Source: Porites lobata (lineage: Eukaryota > Cnidaria > Anthozoa > Scleractinia > Poritidae). Taken from it: DNA of 64,000 nucleotides. The stretch spans positions 540,001-604,000 of the forward strand of contig CALNXK010000016.1 of the NCBI GenBank assembly GCA_942486035.1, given 5' to 3'. The position numbers and the translations under genes were made by a program. Below are positions 54,025 to 64,000 of the stretch, piece by piece. The notes below the pieces were generated by a model, which was not told the origin of the DNA, made no database searches, and worked only from the letters and a program-made list of their open reading frames with translations. The stretch's first letter is position 1. Each line of letters begins with the position of its first letter.

Positions 54025-54885
54025 ATGTCCAAAAGTGAGGAATTATCCAGAGTAAGCAGACCAGTGCCACCAGAGTATAATTCTAATAAGTGTTTTAGTG
54101 ACTCATCAACTGGAAAACACCATCAACATATACAGACCAGAGTGAAACCTTATAAATGCAAATATTGTGATAAACACTTTGGGTATTCATCAAATTGCAA
54201 GAATCATGAACGTATTCACACAGGCGAAAAACCTTATCAATGCAAGTATTGTGATAAATGGTTTGGGGATTTATCAACTTGCAGGAGTCACGAACGTATT
54301 CACACAGGAGCAAAACCATATAAGTGTAAGCACTGTGGTAAGTTCTTCAACCGTTCGTCAAATTGTAAGCAACATGAACTTATACATGCAGGGGTAAAAC
54401 CATATCAGTGCAAGCATTGTGATAAGTGCTTTTCACGGTCATCACATGTCAAGCGGCATGAAAGTACCCACACAGGAGAGAAACCCAATTCATCAACTTG
54501 CAAGATGCAAGATACATTTGAACACATTGACACTGGAGTTGCAAAACCATATCAGTGCAATCATTGTAATAAGTGCTTCAGTCGTTCATCACTTTGTAAG
54601 CAACATGAACTTATACATGCACGGGTGAAACCATATCGGTGCAAGTATTGTGATAAGCGCTTTACAAGGTCATTTCAATGCAAGCGGCATGATTGTATCC
54701 ACACAGAAGTGAAACCCTACAAGTGCAAGCATTGTGATAAGAGCTTTAGCAAGTCAACAGGTTGCAAGGACCATGAACGTGTCCACACAGGAGTAAAACC
54801 TTATCATTGCAAGTTTTGTGGCAAGAGCTTCAGGTGGTCATCAGAATTAAAAAAACATGAACATACATGCAGGAGTGAAACATAA
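54025..54885 (+). CDS. C2H2 zinc-finger protein 3 (diverged, 8 intact fingers)
   Basis: 286 residues, starting ATGTCCAAAAG like its paralogues (MSKSEELSRVSR). Eight fingers keep all four zinc ligands or nearly so, and two are degenerate: an N-terminal one (SNKCFSDSSTGKHH) and one between fingers 4 and 6 (NSSTCKMQDTFEH), where the first cysteines are lost. Finger 4 has Val and the last finger Leu at helix position 4, the only ones not Cys; the last finger ends HEHTC, giving a CCHC set. This is the most divergent copy. Likely a nuclear DNA-binding protein. The exon begins at 53988. The AATAAA is at 54969-54974. Confidence 0.9.
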   Translation: MSKSEELSRVSRPVPPEYNSNKCFSDSSTGKHHQHIQTRVKPYKCKYCDKHFGYSSNCKNHERIHTGEKPYQCKYCDKWFGDLSTCRSHERIHTGAKPYKCKHCGKFFNRSSNCKQHELIHAGVKPYQCKHCDKCFSRSSHVKRHESTHTGEKPNSSTCKMQDTFEHIDTGVAKPYQCNHCNKCFSRSSLCKQHELIHARVKPYRCKYCDKRFTRSFQCKRHDCIHTEVKPYKCKHCDKSFSKSTGCKDHERVHTGVKPYHCKFCGKSFRWSSELKKHEHTCRSET

Positions 54886-54968
54886 TAAGTAACAGTCTAG
54901 TAGTGCCTTACATGGTCATCATATTTCAAGAAACATGAACTTAAAATAGCCTGGAAGTTGCAGCAGGA

Positions 54969-54974
54969 AATAAA
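54969..54974 (+). terminator. Polyadenylation signal of zinc-finger gene 3
   Basis: AATAAA 84 nt after the stop codon of the third zinc-finger gene. Confidence 0.6.
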
Positions 54975-55578
54975 CTAAGGATGATTTTGCCAAACGTTGC
55001 TTTTACTTGTTTTTATAAAGGCCCATTTTGCGTATACAAAGCTGTTCAAGTTTGGGATAAAACAAATGAACCTGTTCCTTGGTGTTTATTGTTTAGTAAT
55101 CTTTCAACATATCAATTTAAGAAAAATCATCTAATAGAACTGTTTGTATTATTATAAAAAGAAAGAAACTATCTGGTTATTTCAAAGGGCATTGTACACT
55201 ATTAAAATTCTTGCCTGTATGATGCCTGAATCCTATCATCCCCTCTAACCCTATTCAACCCCTTTTGTTGTATTTACAATGTAGTGATTTGCAGGGTTGA
55301 TTTGATCCAGGTTTTTTTGTCACCAGATTTTTTAAGGAGTAAAATGGCCTTTTAAATTCCAGCAGATGTTTACCTTTAAAAGGAATGTTGTGGGTTATTA
55401 GTGAAGGAGAACATTGGGGTGGGAGCCCAGGAGAATAGGACATGGGAGGGGTACAGGGAGCAGTAGAGAAGCCTGGAAAATATGGGGAAATTATGAGGCA
55501 TTACTTGTTTAAATCTTAGCAGAGTGGCGTGGGCCACCACTAAAGCTTGATAGCTATTGGATGAAATGTTTAGCCACT

Positions 55579-55840
55579 GCCTGGTTAGCTCAGTTGGGAG
55601 AGCACCTGTCTGCTGAGCAAGAGGTCATGGGCTCAAACCCCAGCCAGACCGTCAGAGTCTTTAAATAACTGAGAAGAAATTAGTGCTGTATTTGTTGAGA
55701 CATCTGCAGTCCTCTGGTTTAAGGACGAAAAACCATAGGTCCGGTCTCACAGCTCTGGTTGTCATGGAATGTAAGAGACCCCTTACCACCATTCAAAAAG
55801 AGTAGGGGACACATACCCCAGAGGACGTGTGGCCAACCTT
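55579..55840 (+). mobile_element. tRNA-derived SINE
   Basis: The 72-nt head (55579-55650) has an A-box (TTAGCTCAGTTGGGAGAGC) and a B-box-like GGGCTCAAACCCC, i.e. an internal RNA polymerase III promoter. The body continues with GTCTTTAAATAACTGAG, ACATCTGCAGTCCTCTGG and AAACCATAGGTCCGGTCTCA, a layout I recognise from coral SINEs. No target duplication is obvious. It sits in the 3' flank of zinc-finger unit 3. Confidence 0.75.
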
Positions 55841-56775
55841 CACACATTCATATCATAAATGGGGATCCAGGATTTTTTTAGGAGGGGGGTCACTTGTAAG
55901 CTCATAAATAGCTTTTTTTGTTGCACAATACCAATAGTGACTGCCAGTGGTACCCTCCCCTAGATATGCTGCTTTAATGTTAATGTTCAAGCCTACTGTT
56001 AAACATGTTAAGATATATTGTAAAGAGGGCACGTCTATTGTCCTCTCATCCATGATGCATGACGCATTTCAAAGGTCCCGACTGACCGCTTGCTGGATTT
56101 GTTCACGGTAGTCCTGAGTTCTAATCCTCAACCATACTTGTAAATAGCCAGCTGGTTTGCCTCTGGACAGTTGGGATTCTTAACCCTATTATGTTTGATT
56201 TGAATTATATGTTTCAGTCATTTGGTTGGCCCCACTAGCATAAGTGCTGTAAATACAGCCAAGGATAAATAAAGAAATTATTATTTAATTTATCATTCCT
56301 CACAAGTAATAGATGAAAGATTTTGTAAAAATTAGTCACTTTATACTGTCATGTTATATAATTTTGGCAGAGTCATCGGGGGTAGGTGGTTTCATTTTGG
56401 GATTGGTTGAAAAAATTTTACAGCCCCGACTTAAAAATGGAACTTTTTTCTTGTTGTTTCTACACCTTATTCAAATAGGTTGTGGTGAAGGATGATGTAC
56501 CACCAAGTATCGACTCGAAGCACTTGTCTTACAATTTGTAACCTCTCATATTAATGAAAGAAGGTCGGCCAAGGGGAGCATGAGGGGTGATGGGAACGAT
56601 GAGAGAGGGAAGACTCCCTTTCATTTTCCTCCTTTCCATCAGCTTTTTTCCTCCTCTCGTCTCGCGCTTCGCACTCGTTTCGCGCTTCGCGCAAAATGCC
56701 GCTTTCGCATCGCTTGGCTCATAAAGCGCCTGTTATGCAGGCTACGCCATAATGGCAAACGTCAGTGTCTCATTT
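55841..56775. other. Spacer with no recognised gene
   Basis: It begins with GGGGATCCAGGATTTTTT, a partial repeat end also seen at 58,002. The stretch at 56,360-56,440 (GTCATCGGGGGTAGGTGG) resembles unit flanks near 43,800 and 49,320. Nothing else recognised. Confidence 0.5.
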
Positions 56776-56933
56776 CTAGCCTCCCACGCAGACGTTCTTA
56801 GGGGTTCGTCACGCGTTCCTGCCCCACGAACTTCTGCTGTGATTGGTCTACGTTTTTTCCCGCTTAAGTCAGCAGACGTTCGTGGGGCAGGAACGCGTGA
56901 CGAACTCCTAAGAACGTCTGCGTGGGAGGCTAG
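56776..56933. mobile_element. Near-perfect palindromic MITE
   Basis: 158 bp. CTAGCCTCCCACGCAGACG and its complement form arms of about 56 bp with one or two mismatches. TCATTT lies on both sides (with one extra G at the right) as a possible 6-bp target duplication. The high arm identity suggests a recent copy. Confidence 0.75.
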
Positions 56934-56934
56934 G

Positions 56935-57117
56935 TCATTTCCGAGTTCAGTGAAGCCTCTGTTTCAAAGCGAGGCTGACTAAGTGCAAAGCCAATGAGAG
57001 AATTTTTTTTTTTAATTCTCACGCAAATAAAACTCGTATTTAAGAGAAAGGATCGATTTACATTTAGCCTCTTCTTTAAAGTGAAAGTTTTTGGAACTCG
57101 GAATTGGAAAAGGCCCA
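56935..57117. mobile_element. Inverted-repeat element related to the one at 34,940-35,112
   Basis: ATTTCCGAGTTC at the left and GGAACTCGGAATTGG at the right, with shared inner GCTGACTAAGTGCAAAGCC. It directly follows the preceding MITE. Confidence 0.6.
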
Positions 57118-57996
57118 TTTGTCAAGCCACGCCCACCAAGTTTTCTTTCTTCTCGTCGTTTAATTCTTATTGTATCTTCACTAAATATAAGTGGAGCCAT
57201 GCTATTTTGATCCGCAAGAAATATTTCGGATAGTTTTTCTCTGCTCATTTGCCAGCTGATTTGCTTGAGAAACTGTCGCTGTACGTTTTCCTTCAGTGTA
57301 TGTTCCCGCAAGGGATTATCGTCATCATTATAGCCAAAGCTCTCTAACGGACCCTATAGTGAGGGAGACAGATCTAACATTAACGGACTCCGAGACAAAA
57401 CTCTATTTAATTCAAACTATCTGCTTTAGTCACAAAAACCATTCGGGTAAGAAGTTAGTTATTTCTGGAGACTTTTTGTTTGCTTCCCGTGGATATCTTG
57501 TTTTGCTGAACACGGAACGTCCCGTAATTTTGACATATGAACCCTGAAATTTGATATGTACTTAACGTCAAACTAATGAAATTGGTTTTTTACGCCCATA
57601 TTTGAATGCGATTGGTTTGTTAATATTAAGATAAGATAATTTATTTAATTGATACAGGGGGTTTCTTCATGATAAAATTATAAATGAATATTGGCAACTA
57701 ATTAAATTTTCTATCTATAAAAATAAACGCCAATTGTATGTTTGGTAATTAGTTGTTCAAGAATCGTACTATAACCTCTTTTGTTTTCGACTTGAGTTTC
57801 GCAGTTGTTGTTTTCAAAATATAAGAATCAAGTGTCAGTCTAATCGAGAATATCATACTGATGTTGTTTTCTGTTTATTTGATTGAGTTTTTTTTTTTCA
57901 AAACGTCCTCTTAGGCTTTTCTTAGCCTTTTTTCTCATCTACTGGTGATAGAAAAGAGGGGCAAAAGGTGCGGGTGTGGCAGGCGCTTTAACCCTG
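57118..57996. other. Spacer without recognised features
   Basis: A/T-rich. A forward open frame at 57296-57547 (83 codons) has no family signature that I know. Near 57,640 an A/T-rich TTTATTTAATTGATACAGG might be a retroelement end. Confidence 0.4.
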
Positions 57997-58913
57997 CAGG
58001 GGCGGATCCAGGATTTTTTCAAATAGGGGGTTGTAAGTATGAGAGTTCAAGGCAAACGTCCCGGGGCCAGGGAGTGGGGGAGGGGGAGTTGCAGGGCAAT
58101 GTTTGAATACGTAGATTTTCGACATTTTGATTGAAGAGGTATAAATTTGTCAAATTTGAGACACTATTGCACTAAAAGTACAGTGCAACAACGATAGTTG
58201 TTTGTCAAACAGACTAGCTTAAAAGAGCCTTCTTGGATGAGCCTTTACAAAGACTTGCTGGCATATCTCGTCTTCTCTCGCATCTCTCGGAGTAGTATAT
58301 GGCAATCTACCGCGAGATCAGAGAATCGCTCTTCAGGCGTTGTTAACCTAGAGCAGGTCTTGATTCACTTCATCAGTGAAAACGACGGCTCAGCTTCTGC
58401 GTTTGTGATCGGTAGGGTGCAGGCAATGACCAGAAGGCGACAGATGTTTGGAACAGCATTTTCATCGCAAACACCAGGCCGGTGCTAATATAAGGTTGTT
58501 TGGAAGCTCCCTATCTGTTGATTGTCCGAGTGTTTTCCATCTGCTTAGTACCTAATTTCCAAGGGATTTGAGAAATGGAATATGATCTTTCTCCCAGAAT
58601 AGCATGCCTTCTACTTCATCATCCAGCTGTAGTGCCTTATTTGCTATAATCGATGGCACGACACAATCTCGCAGATGGCGAGCTTGGCGATCTTCGTCAG
58701 AAAATCGACCTTGCATTTGCATGATCAAGGAGTCAAGAAGAGGAATAGCTACAGTGTTCTTGTAACGATCGATTTGACTGGAACTAACATTATAACTTAT
58801 AATATTATTTTTGGCATTAAAAAGGGATAGACATGGATAGCCAGACAAGTTTGAAAACTTCCCAAAGGGAGGGTTGCAACCCCCTCAACCCTCCCCCTGG
58901 ATATCAGCCTCTG
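57997..58913. mobile_element. Probable deleted hAT element around the transposase relic
   Basis: CAGGGGCGGATCCAGG at 57,997 and the complement of CCTGGATATCAGCCTCTG ending at 58,913 form imperfect hAT-type termini. The 8-bp flanks do not match, so the right end is uncertain. Confidence 0.4.
58250..58848 (-). pseudogene. hAT transposase relic (C-terminal part)
   Basis: On the minus strand, 58848 to 58552 reads IDRYKNTVAIPLLDSLIMQMQ, typical of DUF4371/ZMYM1-like hAT proteins. From about 58,470 to 58,270 the hAT dimerisation region follows (PNICRLLVIACTLPITNAEA, FSLMK, TTPEERFSDLAV). An in-frame TGA (complement of 58365-58367) sits where Arg is usual, and the two parts are out of register across a stop at about 58,552. 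The N-terminal and catalytic part is missing. Not functional. Confidence 0.75.
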
Positions 58914-60660
58914 TCCTGAGGAAGGAGGACGAGCCCTGGAAACTGCATTTGTTGCCACACACGTGCGAGATGGTCAATCGTTGGTCAAGGCCAATAAATA
59001 TATTCTCCTATGATTCTCAGAGTCTGGCCAAACTTGAAAAAGTATCATTTTGTAAATCATGACTTAGTTTTGGTCTTTTTTCTAAGCGCGTTACTTTTCA
59101 TTGATCATGACATGTGTTTTAAGTTGAAAAGTTGAAATGCAATTGAAAAAACTATCTCAGTGAAGCATTATTTTTTATTTTTTTTGTTTAGTCTTATTTT
59201 ATTATTATTCTTATTGTTTTTATTATTTATTATTTTTATTATTTTTAGGGGGTGTGCCCTTTGGCAACGGAAACGAAAGCAACTTTGCTTTGAATTTCAG
59301 ATGAACCCAAATGAATATTCAATTAGTTTGCTTTTTCATCACCTTTTCCACGAAGAAAAAAACATGGCGACCGAATACCTGAACGTGAGAGTTGTGTTAC
59401 GACTCGTCTTGGGCAAAGATCATCCTTCATGTCAACCGCTGCTACAACTGGAAAAAAATAATGGCGTTCACAATGGTGCGAGAAGGTATACGCTTTACGC
59501 AGGGCAAAGAACTTGGACAACTTCGTTGCCGAGTTAAAATACGTGGAAGTTTATCAAAGAAGTCGTTTTAATTTGACTGGTGGATGCGTCTTCTTGACAG
59601 GTAAGTCCAGCAAATTTTTATTTTTCCTTTTAAAAAGATCTCAGTTTAATCTAAGTGAGGGTCAAAAACCTCCCAGGAAAGGATATTCATTCAACTGGTT
59701 TTCTCATTCTTGTTGCTTGAGTCGCGGTGAGCAAATCGCGCGCGAGCAAACGTGGGTCCCACGTCCTCGCTTCGCGAATGGCCGTTTCTTGCTCGCTTTT
59801 GTATACTACAGAGGTAGTTTTTCTCGTTAACATTAGTCAAACTATGAAACGTTTTCTTGGACCAGATTTTCTGCGGCAGAATAATGAGTGAAATAAAATT
59901 AGGTTGGGCGGACGAGATTGGGGATCCTCCAAGGGGGCCAATTGAATTTTTGAAATTCCCCCTTTTTCCTATCCCTTAAACACCTGCGGCCACGTAGGCT
60001 TAAGGGACCATGGTGCCGTACATTGCCAAGGACGTAAGACGATACGCATGAACAAAATGACCTGTATCTAAAAAAAGATGATAGCGTCATCGTAGGTCAT
60101 TGTGGGGTAAATCATTGCGAGTCATTTTTTTGGCACAATGTAACTGAATGTAAAACATTCCTTGTTTTAGTAACTTCGAATTTGCAGATGCTGCTGTGGG
60201 TCCAAAAGAAGGTGTACGATTAGGGCTGTGGTGTTGGGGAGGGAGGGGGGTGGAGTGAGATGACCTCTACTATATTTTATAGTCTTATGTTTTGTCTCAC
60301 CTACACACCTACTCTACAATTTTACCCTAGGTCATTCACTTCAAAACAACTCTCAAAGGCCATTAATCAAAGGAAGGATAATATTTCTAGAAAATAAACA
60401 TTTTAATGGATGGAAAGTGTAAAACAATGTCAAAAAAAATTTTAGCTATAGAAGGGTTTCAAAGAGAAAAAGGTAAAAAAATGGAAATTCGAAATCGAAT
60501 TGGAAGACCCAAGGGTGATAGGCTGTAAACCCTCTAAAGAGGGGGGTATACTGATTCCTTAGGTTACCCTTCTTCCTTTTTCTTTTGCTTTTTGCCGTCT
60601 CCGTCCGCACATTTTCCTCTCCCCCGGTCCTCCCCCGAGTAAAACATTTGTGACCACTCC
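58914..60660. other. Region without recognised genes
   Basis: It holds a TTA/TTTTTATT-rich tract at about 59,165-59,250 and unassigned open frames (59160-59537, 59513-59830) lacking domain signatures. A donor-like GTAAGTCC at 59,601 could mark an exon, but I cannot support one. Confidence 0.4.
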
Positions 60661-60679
60661 TAATAACCAGAGTACTGGT

Positions 60680-60843
60680 CAGCGGTCTATTTTTCTCAGT
60701 GAGCGGTCGCTAAGCATAACAGACAAGATGGCGGACCGATGTACTTACAGTTGTGGTTGTATTTCAGCTTTCCTCGACATGTGATTGACCGACTGCAATG
60801 ATCTCTTCAGCTCCACAGTCATTCTGTTCGGCAGATATCAGGG
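60680..60843 (+). promoter_or_regulatory. Zinc-finger unit 4: conserved promoter block and 5' exon
   Basis: The 18-mer lies at 60700-60717, GACAAGATGGCGGAC with ATG at 60728-60730, and the shared GTGATTGACCGACTGCA and CATTCTGTTCGGCAGATAT. The donor GTAAGTG is at 60844. No finger-coding exon follows in the remaining 3.15 kb; in units 1-3 it starts 1.8-2.9 kb downstream. The coding exon may lie past the window, or the unit may be orphaned. Confidence 0.65.
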
Positions 60844-61415
60844 GTAAGTGATTAAGAGGAAGTAACTGTCAAGGAATTCCCCAATTCCATGTGTTAATCA
60901 TAATTCTGTAAAGTTTACAAATATACACTATAATCATCATGAGCCACCATTTTAGATCTCTTTTACTTTAAGCTTATCTGATAGATAATGACTACTCGTA
61001 CAGACAAGATAAATGATTTGTGTACATCATTTATTTTGTCATGCAAATTTTGCAAATGAAGATGGACCCTTGAGTTGGAAAAGACTTGTGAATCAGAATA
61101 CCTTCTGTGTGACTGCCAAAATAGTTGAGAACAAAAAAGAGGTAATATTTGATGGTGAACCTTCACTGAGTTATTTCAGAAAATATCCGTAATAAACAGC
61201 CCCCAATCCATGGTCTTTCTGGCGTAGCTAAATATGGAAAATGTTTGGGGGCACACGGACTTAACATTAAATCCGTGAGCCCAAAAATTAAACAGAGCAC
61301 ATTTTTTAACACAGAATTATAGTCATGTCCTGCACGTATTGCCGTTACAGGAATGTGAGTTTGTCTTAATCATTAGGTGTAAGTTTAGTTTCTGAGCTCT
61401 ATCGTGGTATACTCC

Positions 61416-61444
61416 CTGATGAAGTCTGTGCGATCAGACGAAAC
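61416..61444 (+). ncRNA. Hammerhead-ribozyme-like core motif
   Basis: CTGATGA (61416-61422), a 5-bp stem GTCTG/CAGAC (61424-61428 and 61435-61439) closed by a TGCGAT loop, then GAAAC (61440-61444). This is the order of the conserved hammerhead core, but there is one extra A before the stem, and flanking stems I and III are not convincing. Penelope-like retroelements are known to carry hammerhead motifs, so it may be an element remnant. Confidence 0.4.
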
Positions 61445-62838
61445 CAGTTGCAGAAAGAAAACAAGATACTTGCATTGCTTTGTACTGCTCACTAGTGTTC
61501 ATTTAAAAAATTGTAAAGTTGGAACTACAGTACCCCTCAAAAGTATAAGTTTCTCGTGAGATGAGCCTCTTTATGAGAGACAAGCGTCTTATCTCAAGAG
61601 GTGAGAGTCTCATCTTGTGAGAGTTGCTGAAGCAGCAATTTTTGAATAAATTATGAGAGAAGCCCAACTTCTCTACTACTAAGAAATAAAACAACAACAA
61701 AACAAAGCTCTTTTTAAACAGTCCAGAACTACCAGTATTTCTCTTTTAACAAACAATTTAAACTTATTCAAAATATTCTGGTCGTGTAGCAAGGTCAGCA
61801 GAGATCTGAGGTGAAAAAAAAAAGTGTGCGTGAAGTTGTCTGTACCCAAAAAGAATGCGAGATGGCTTAAAATATTCTCGTACAAAGTTTTTGTCCACTG
61901 AAAATTAAAATGACCCTATTTCCAGATGGACTCTGTCTTAAACAAACAAGCACTTGTCTTGAAATTCCGTTTTGTGACTTCCACTGCAGTGCAGTTGAAG
62001 TTTCTTGTCTGAAAAAGGCCTTGATTGAATTTAGTAGTCTAAGAAAAACCTTTGATATTAAAATCATGACCTTTTCCCCAGTGTAAAAAATGTTAGGTCA
62101 CTATTGCATGTAGTAAAAACTGATAAAAAGTCTTAATGCAAAGAAAAGCAAGAGATTTCAAATTACATGTGACATACGGTATGCTAATTTTACCTTTGCA
62201 AGTTTGTAGTGTTTTCTATCTTGCCACAAACACGAATGGCACACTCGCAGTTTTCTTTTATCATTTATTCAGCGTTTTCTGTGTCTCCCTATTTTTTGCT
62301 CTACGCTTTTTGATAACTTTTAAAAGGCTCACAAAAACATTTCAGTTTTTGAAAATGATTGATAGTGGCTATTCAAGATCATATTTCAATCTCTTTTTAA
62401 TTCACGTCATCACTTGTGACACACATAAATTACATGAACATACTTTCACAAATATAAAAACAGTGTTGATAAACTTGATGCAAAGATACTGAGTCAATTT
62501 TCCAAACTTCAAGATAAAAAACCTTTCATTGGTCCTTTTTTATCACCTAAAATCTGAAACTTAACTTCGCTTATATTGTACGTGATGTTAGTTGGTGCTT
62601 TCACTGTAGGGGCGGATGGTTATTGTTATCTTTTTTTTTTTTTGGAGAAATAAATCTTTTCTTGAAATCCTTTCGAGTTGTGACTATAAAATAATGCTGT
62701 TTTCTCGAAAATCGAGACTCAAATTTTTGTGTTTTAACACTTTCTGTTTGAGTCTCAGGTATTCTTCCCTTTTTGTCTCATCATGCAATGCTCCTTAGTA
62801 TTCTGTGACAAGACAAAAATGGCTTTGAGGGAGACATA

Positions 62839-62957
62839 CAGTCTCAAGTAGAATTGTTGGGACACTTTGTTGTCTTCTTGCCCTCCCAATGTTGGTGTGA
62901 TTTAACTGTGATAAACAACATTGGAAGGACGAGGAGACGGGCCAGAACTGAAATAGG
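62839..62957. mobile_element. Truncated TA-type MITE
   Basis: CAGTCTCAAGTAGAATTG after TA, CCCTCCCAATGTTGGTGTG and AACTGTGATAAACAACATTG match the complete copy at 6877-7048. The right terminal ~45 bp is absent. Confidence 0.7.
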
Positions 62958-63654
62958 TTTCAAGAAGCGTGAATTAAGTTTCGAGGATCTGGTCGATACT
63001 GTCAACTTAAGATACAGGCATTATTGCTAAGGTCATTCCGGTGAACTAATTAAAGCTAGGCTAAGGTCCCCTTGCTCTAGGATTCTGTTCTCAAAATACA
63101 ATGCAGTAAAAAGTTCTCCAGTACAGAGAAATGGAGATTGGCCCTTGAATGTTCGCTGACCCTTTACTATCACCTATGCTACTATTTGAGCCCTTGAGCT
63201 GGATAAATGTTAAATTTTAAGCTTATTGATGAACCAATAAAGTGCACCCTTTGTCGTGTGCCAGAAGTTTGACATGTTAATAAAGTTAATGATTAATTTC
63301 CTTCTAGAAATGTGGCTCGGGCTCCTAACCTTTTATTTTAGGAGCCTGAAGGGCTCCCAAAAAATTTTGTTAAGCAGCAGCCTTGAGCATTTGATCGAAC
63401 GTCTACCCAAAATATATTCCAATTTGTTTGTTTTTCCAAAATTAACTCATATTTCCAGAATTAAAGATGTTTGGATCCATGGAAAGTTTTGGGATAACAA
63501 CCTCTTGCCCCAACTGAAAGCCAATAATCATGTTTTGTTGCTTCATTCGCTTGCAAACCAATAGAAAGATGGCTAAAAGATTGACCTTTCCAACATCGTC
63601 GTTGCATTTGTTTATGATGAGGAACCCTTGGATCTTTGGTGCATTGCTAGAAAC

Positions 63655-63740
63655 TATAGTCGAACGTGTCTAATACGGACACTGAAGGGACAGAGCAAAG
63701 TGTCCATATTAGAGAGGTGTCCATATAAAAGAGGTCACTA
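63655..63740 (+). repeat. Short repeats of GTGTCCATATTAGAGAGG type
   Basis: TATAGTCGAACGTGTC, GTGTCCATATTAGAGAGG and GTGTCCATATAAAAGAGG follow each other, resembling 31,140-31,375. Confidence 0.5.
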
Positions 63741-64000
63741 CGATGATGTCACTTTCATGACTCCACTTATAGTTTTGAGCGTTCAGTAGCTAAAACCTGG
63801 TTCACACTGGTCTTTAAACTGCAGTTAAATTTATTGATTCACGGTACAAACACACTGTCTTTCAGTAGCATACAACATTGTACATCTTAGCTACAAAGTA
63901 AGTACAGTCGTAGACAAATTACTGTTTTAAAACAAAATGAGCTACAGCGCAATGCTGCAAGTAAAAAGTTGTATCGTAAAGCACGATTCTGAAAGCGTCT

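Larger units (their letters stand above)
60844..64000. other. Downstream of unit 4: no coding exon found
   Basis: It contains a hammerhead-like motif (61,416-61,444), a truncated TA-type MITE (62,839-62,957), short GTGTCC/AGAGAGG repeats (63,655-63,740) and a CCTGGTTCACACT end (63,797) like that of the element at 51,453. Open frames here show no known domain. Confidence 0.55.

Noticed and set aside
57296..57547. Forward 83-codon frame as a gene
   Set aside because: No recognised domain, no splice or promoter support; kept only as an unassigned frame.
58198..58488. Forward 96-codon frame
   Set aside because: It is the antisense of the hAT dimerisation region on the minus strand.

Overview
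The window is animal (metazoan) nuclear DNA, most likely from a cnidarian and plausibly a stony coral. The reasons are a compact but intron-rich gene with GT-AG splicing, AATAAA polyadenylation signals, a laminin alpha chain of the alpha-3/alpha-5 class, tandem C2H2 zinc-finger genes, and a very high density of short inverted-repeat DNA transposons (MITEs). The species cannot be named from the sequence alone.

Positions 1-36,950 hold the 3' part of a plus-strand laminin alpha gene. I could place 35 exons (288 to 36,816) with consistent splice phases, coding for about 2,640 residues: end of domain IV-B, a block of laminin-type EGF (LE) repeats, a laminin IV-A (L4) domain, a second LE block, about 570 residues of coiled coil (domains II/I), LG1-LG3, a Thr/Pro mucin-like linker, LG4-LG5 and the stop. 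One exon (3207-3341) carries a single extra base that breaks the frame. LG1 has a furin-like RQKR site and LG3 has lost its cysteine pair. The introns are packed with MITEs, several nested in one another, three arrays of a ~77-bp satellite, and microsatellites.

Positions 38,650-64,000 are a tandem, segmentally duplicated zinc-finger array. Each unit has a short first exon with a conserved 18-bp promoter-proximal block and a YY1-like AAGATGGCGG motif, a GT donor, an intron, and a single coding exon starting ATGTCCAAAAG. Three genes are visible (42,008-43,096; 46,980-48,134; 54,025-54,885). A fourth first exon at 60,680-60,843 has no coding exon before the window ends. Fingers have Cys where the core Leu normally sits, and mostly TGVKP linkers instead of TGEKP. 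The first gene is truncated by a frameshift, with decayed fingers downstream.

The most distinctive mobile element is at 38,763-39,884. It has terminal inverted repeats built of a GGCGGGT heptamer array and a perfect 9-bp target duplication, and the paralogous unit 2 preserves the empty site. This is the architecture of Foldback/Mutator-group elements, and it sits about 80 bp upstream of the first zinc-finger promoter block. Other items include a 10-bp minisatellite abutting a truncated MITE, a hAT transposase relic, a tRNA-derived SINE, a Harbinger-like MITE and a hammerhead-like RNA motif.
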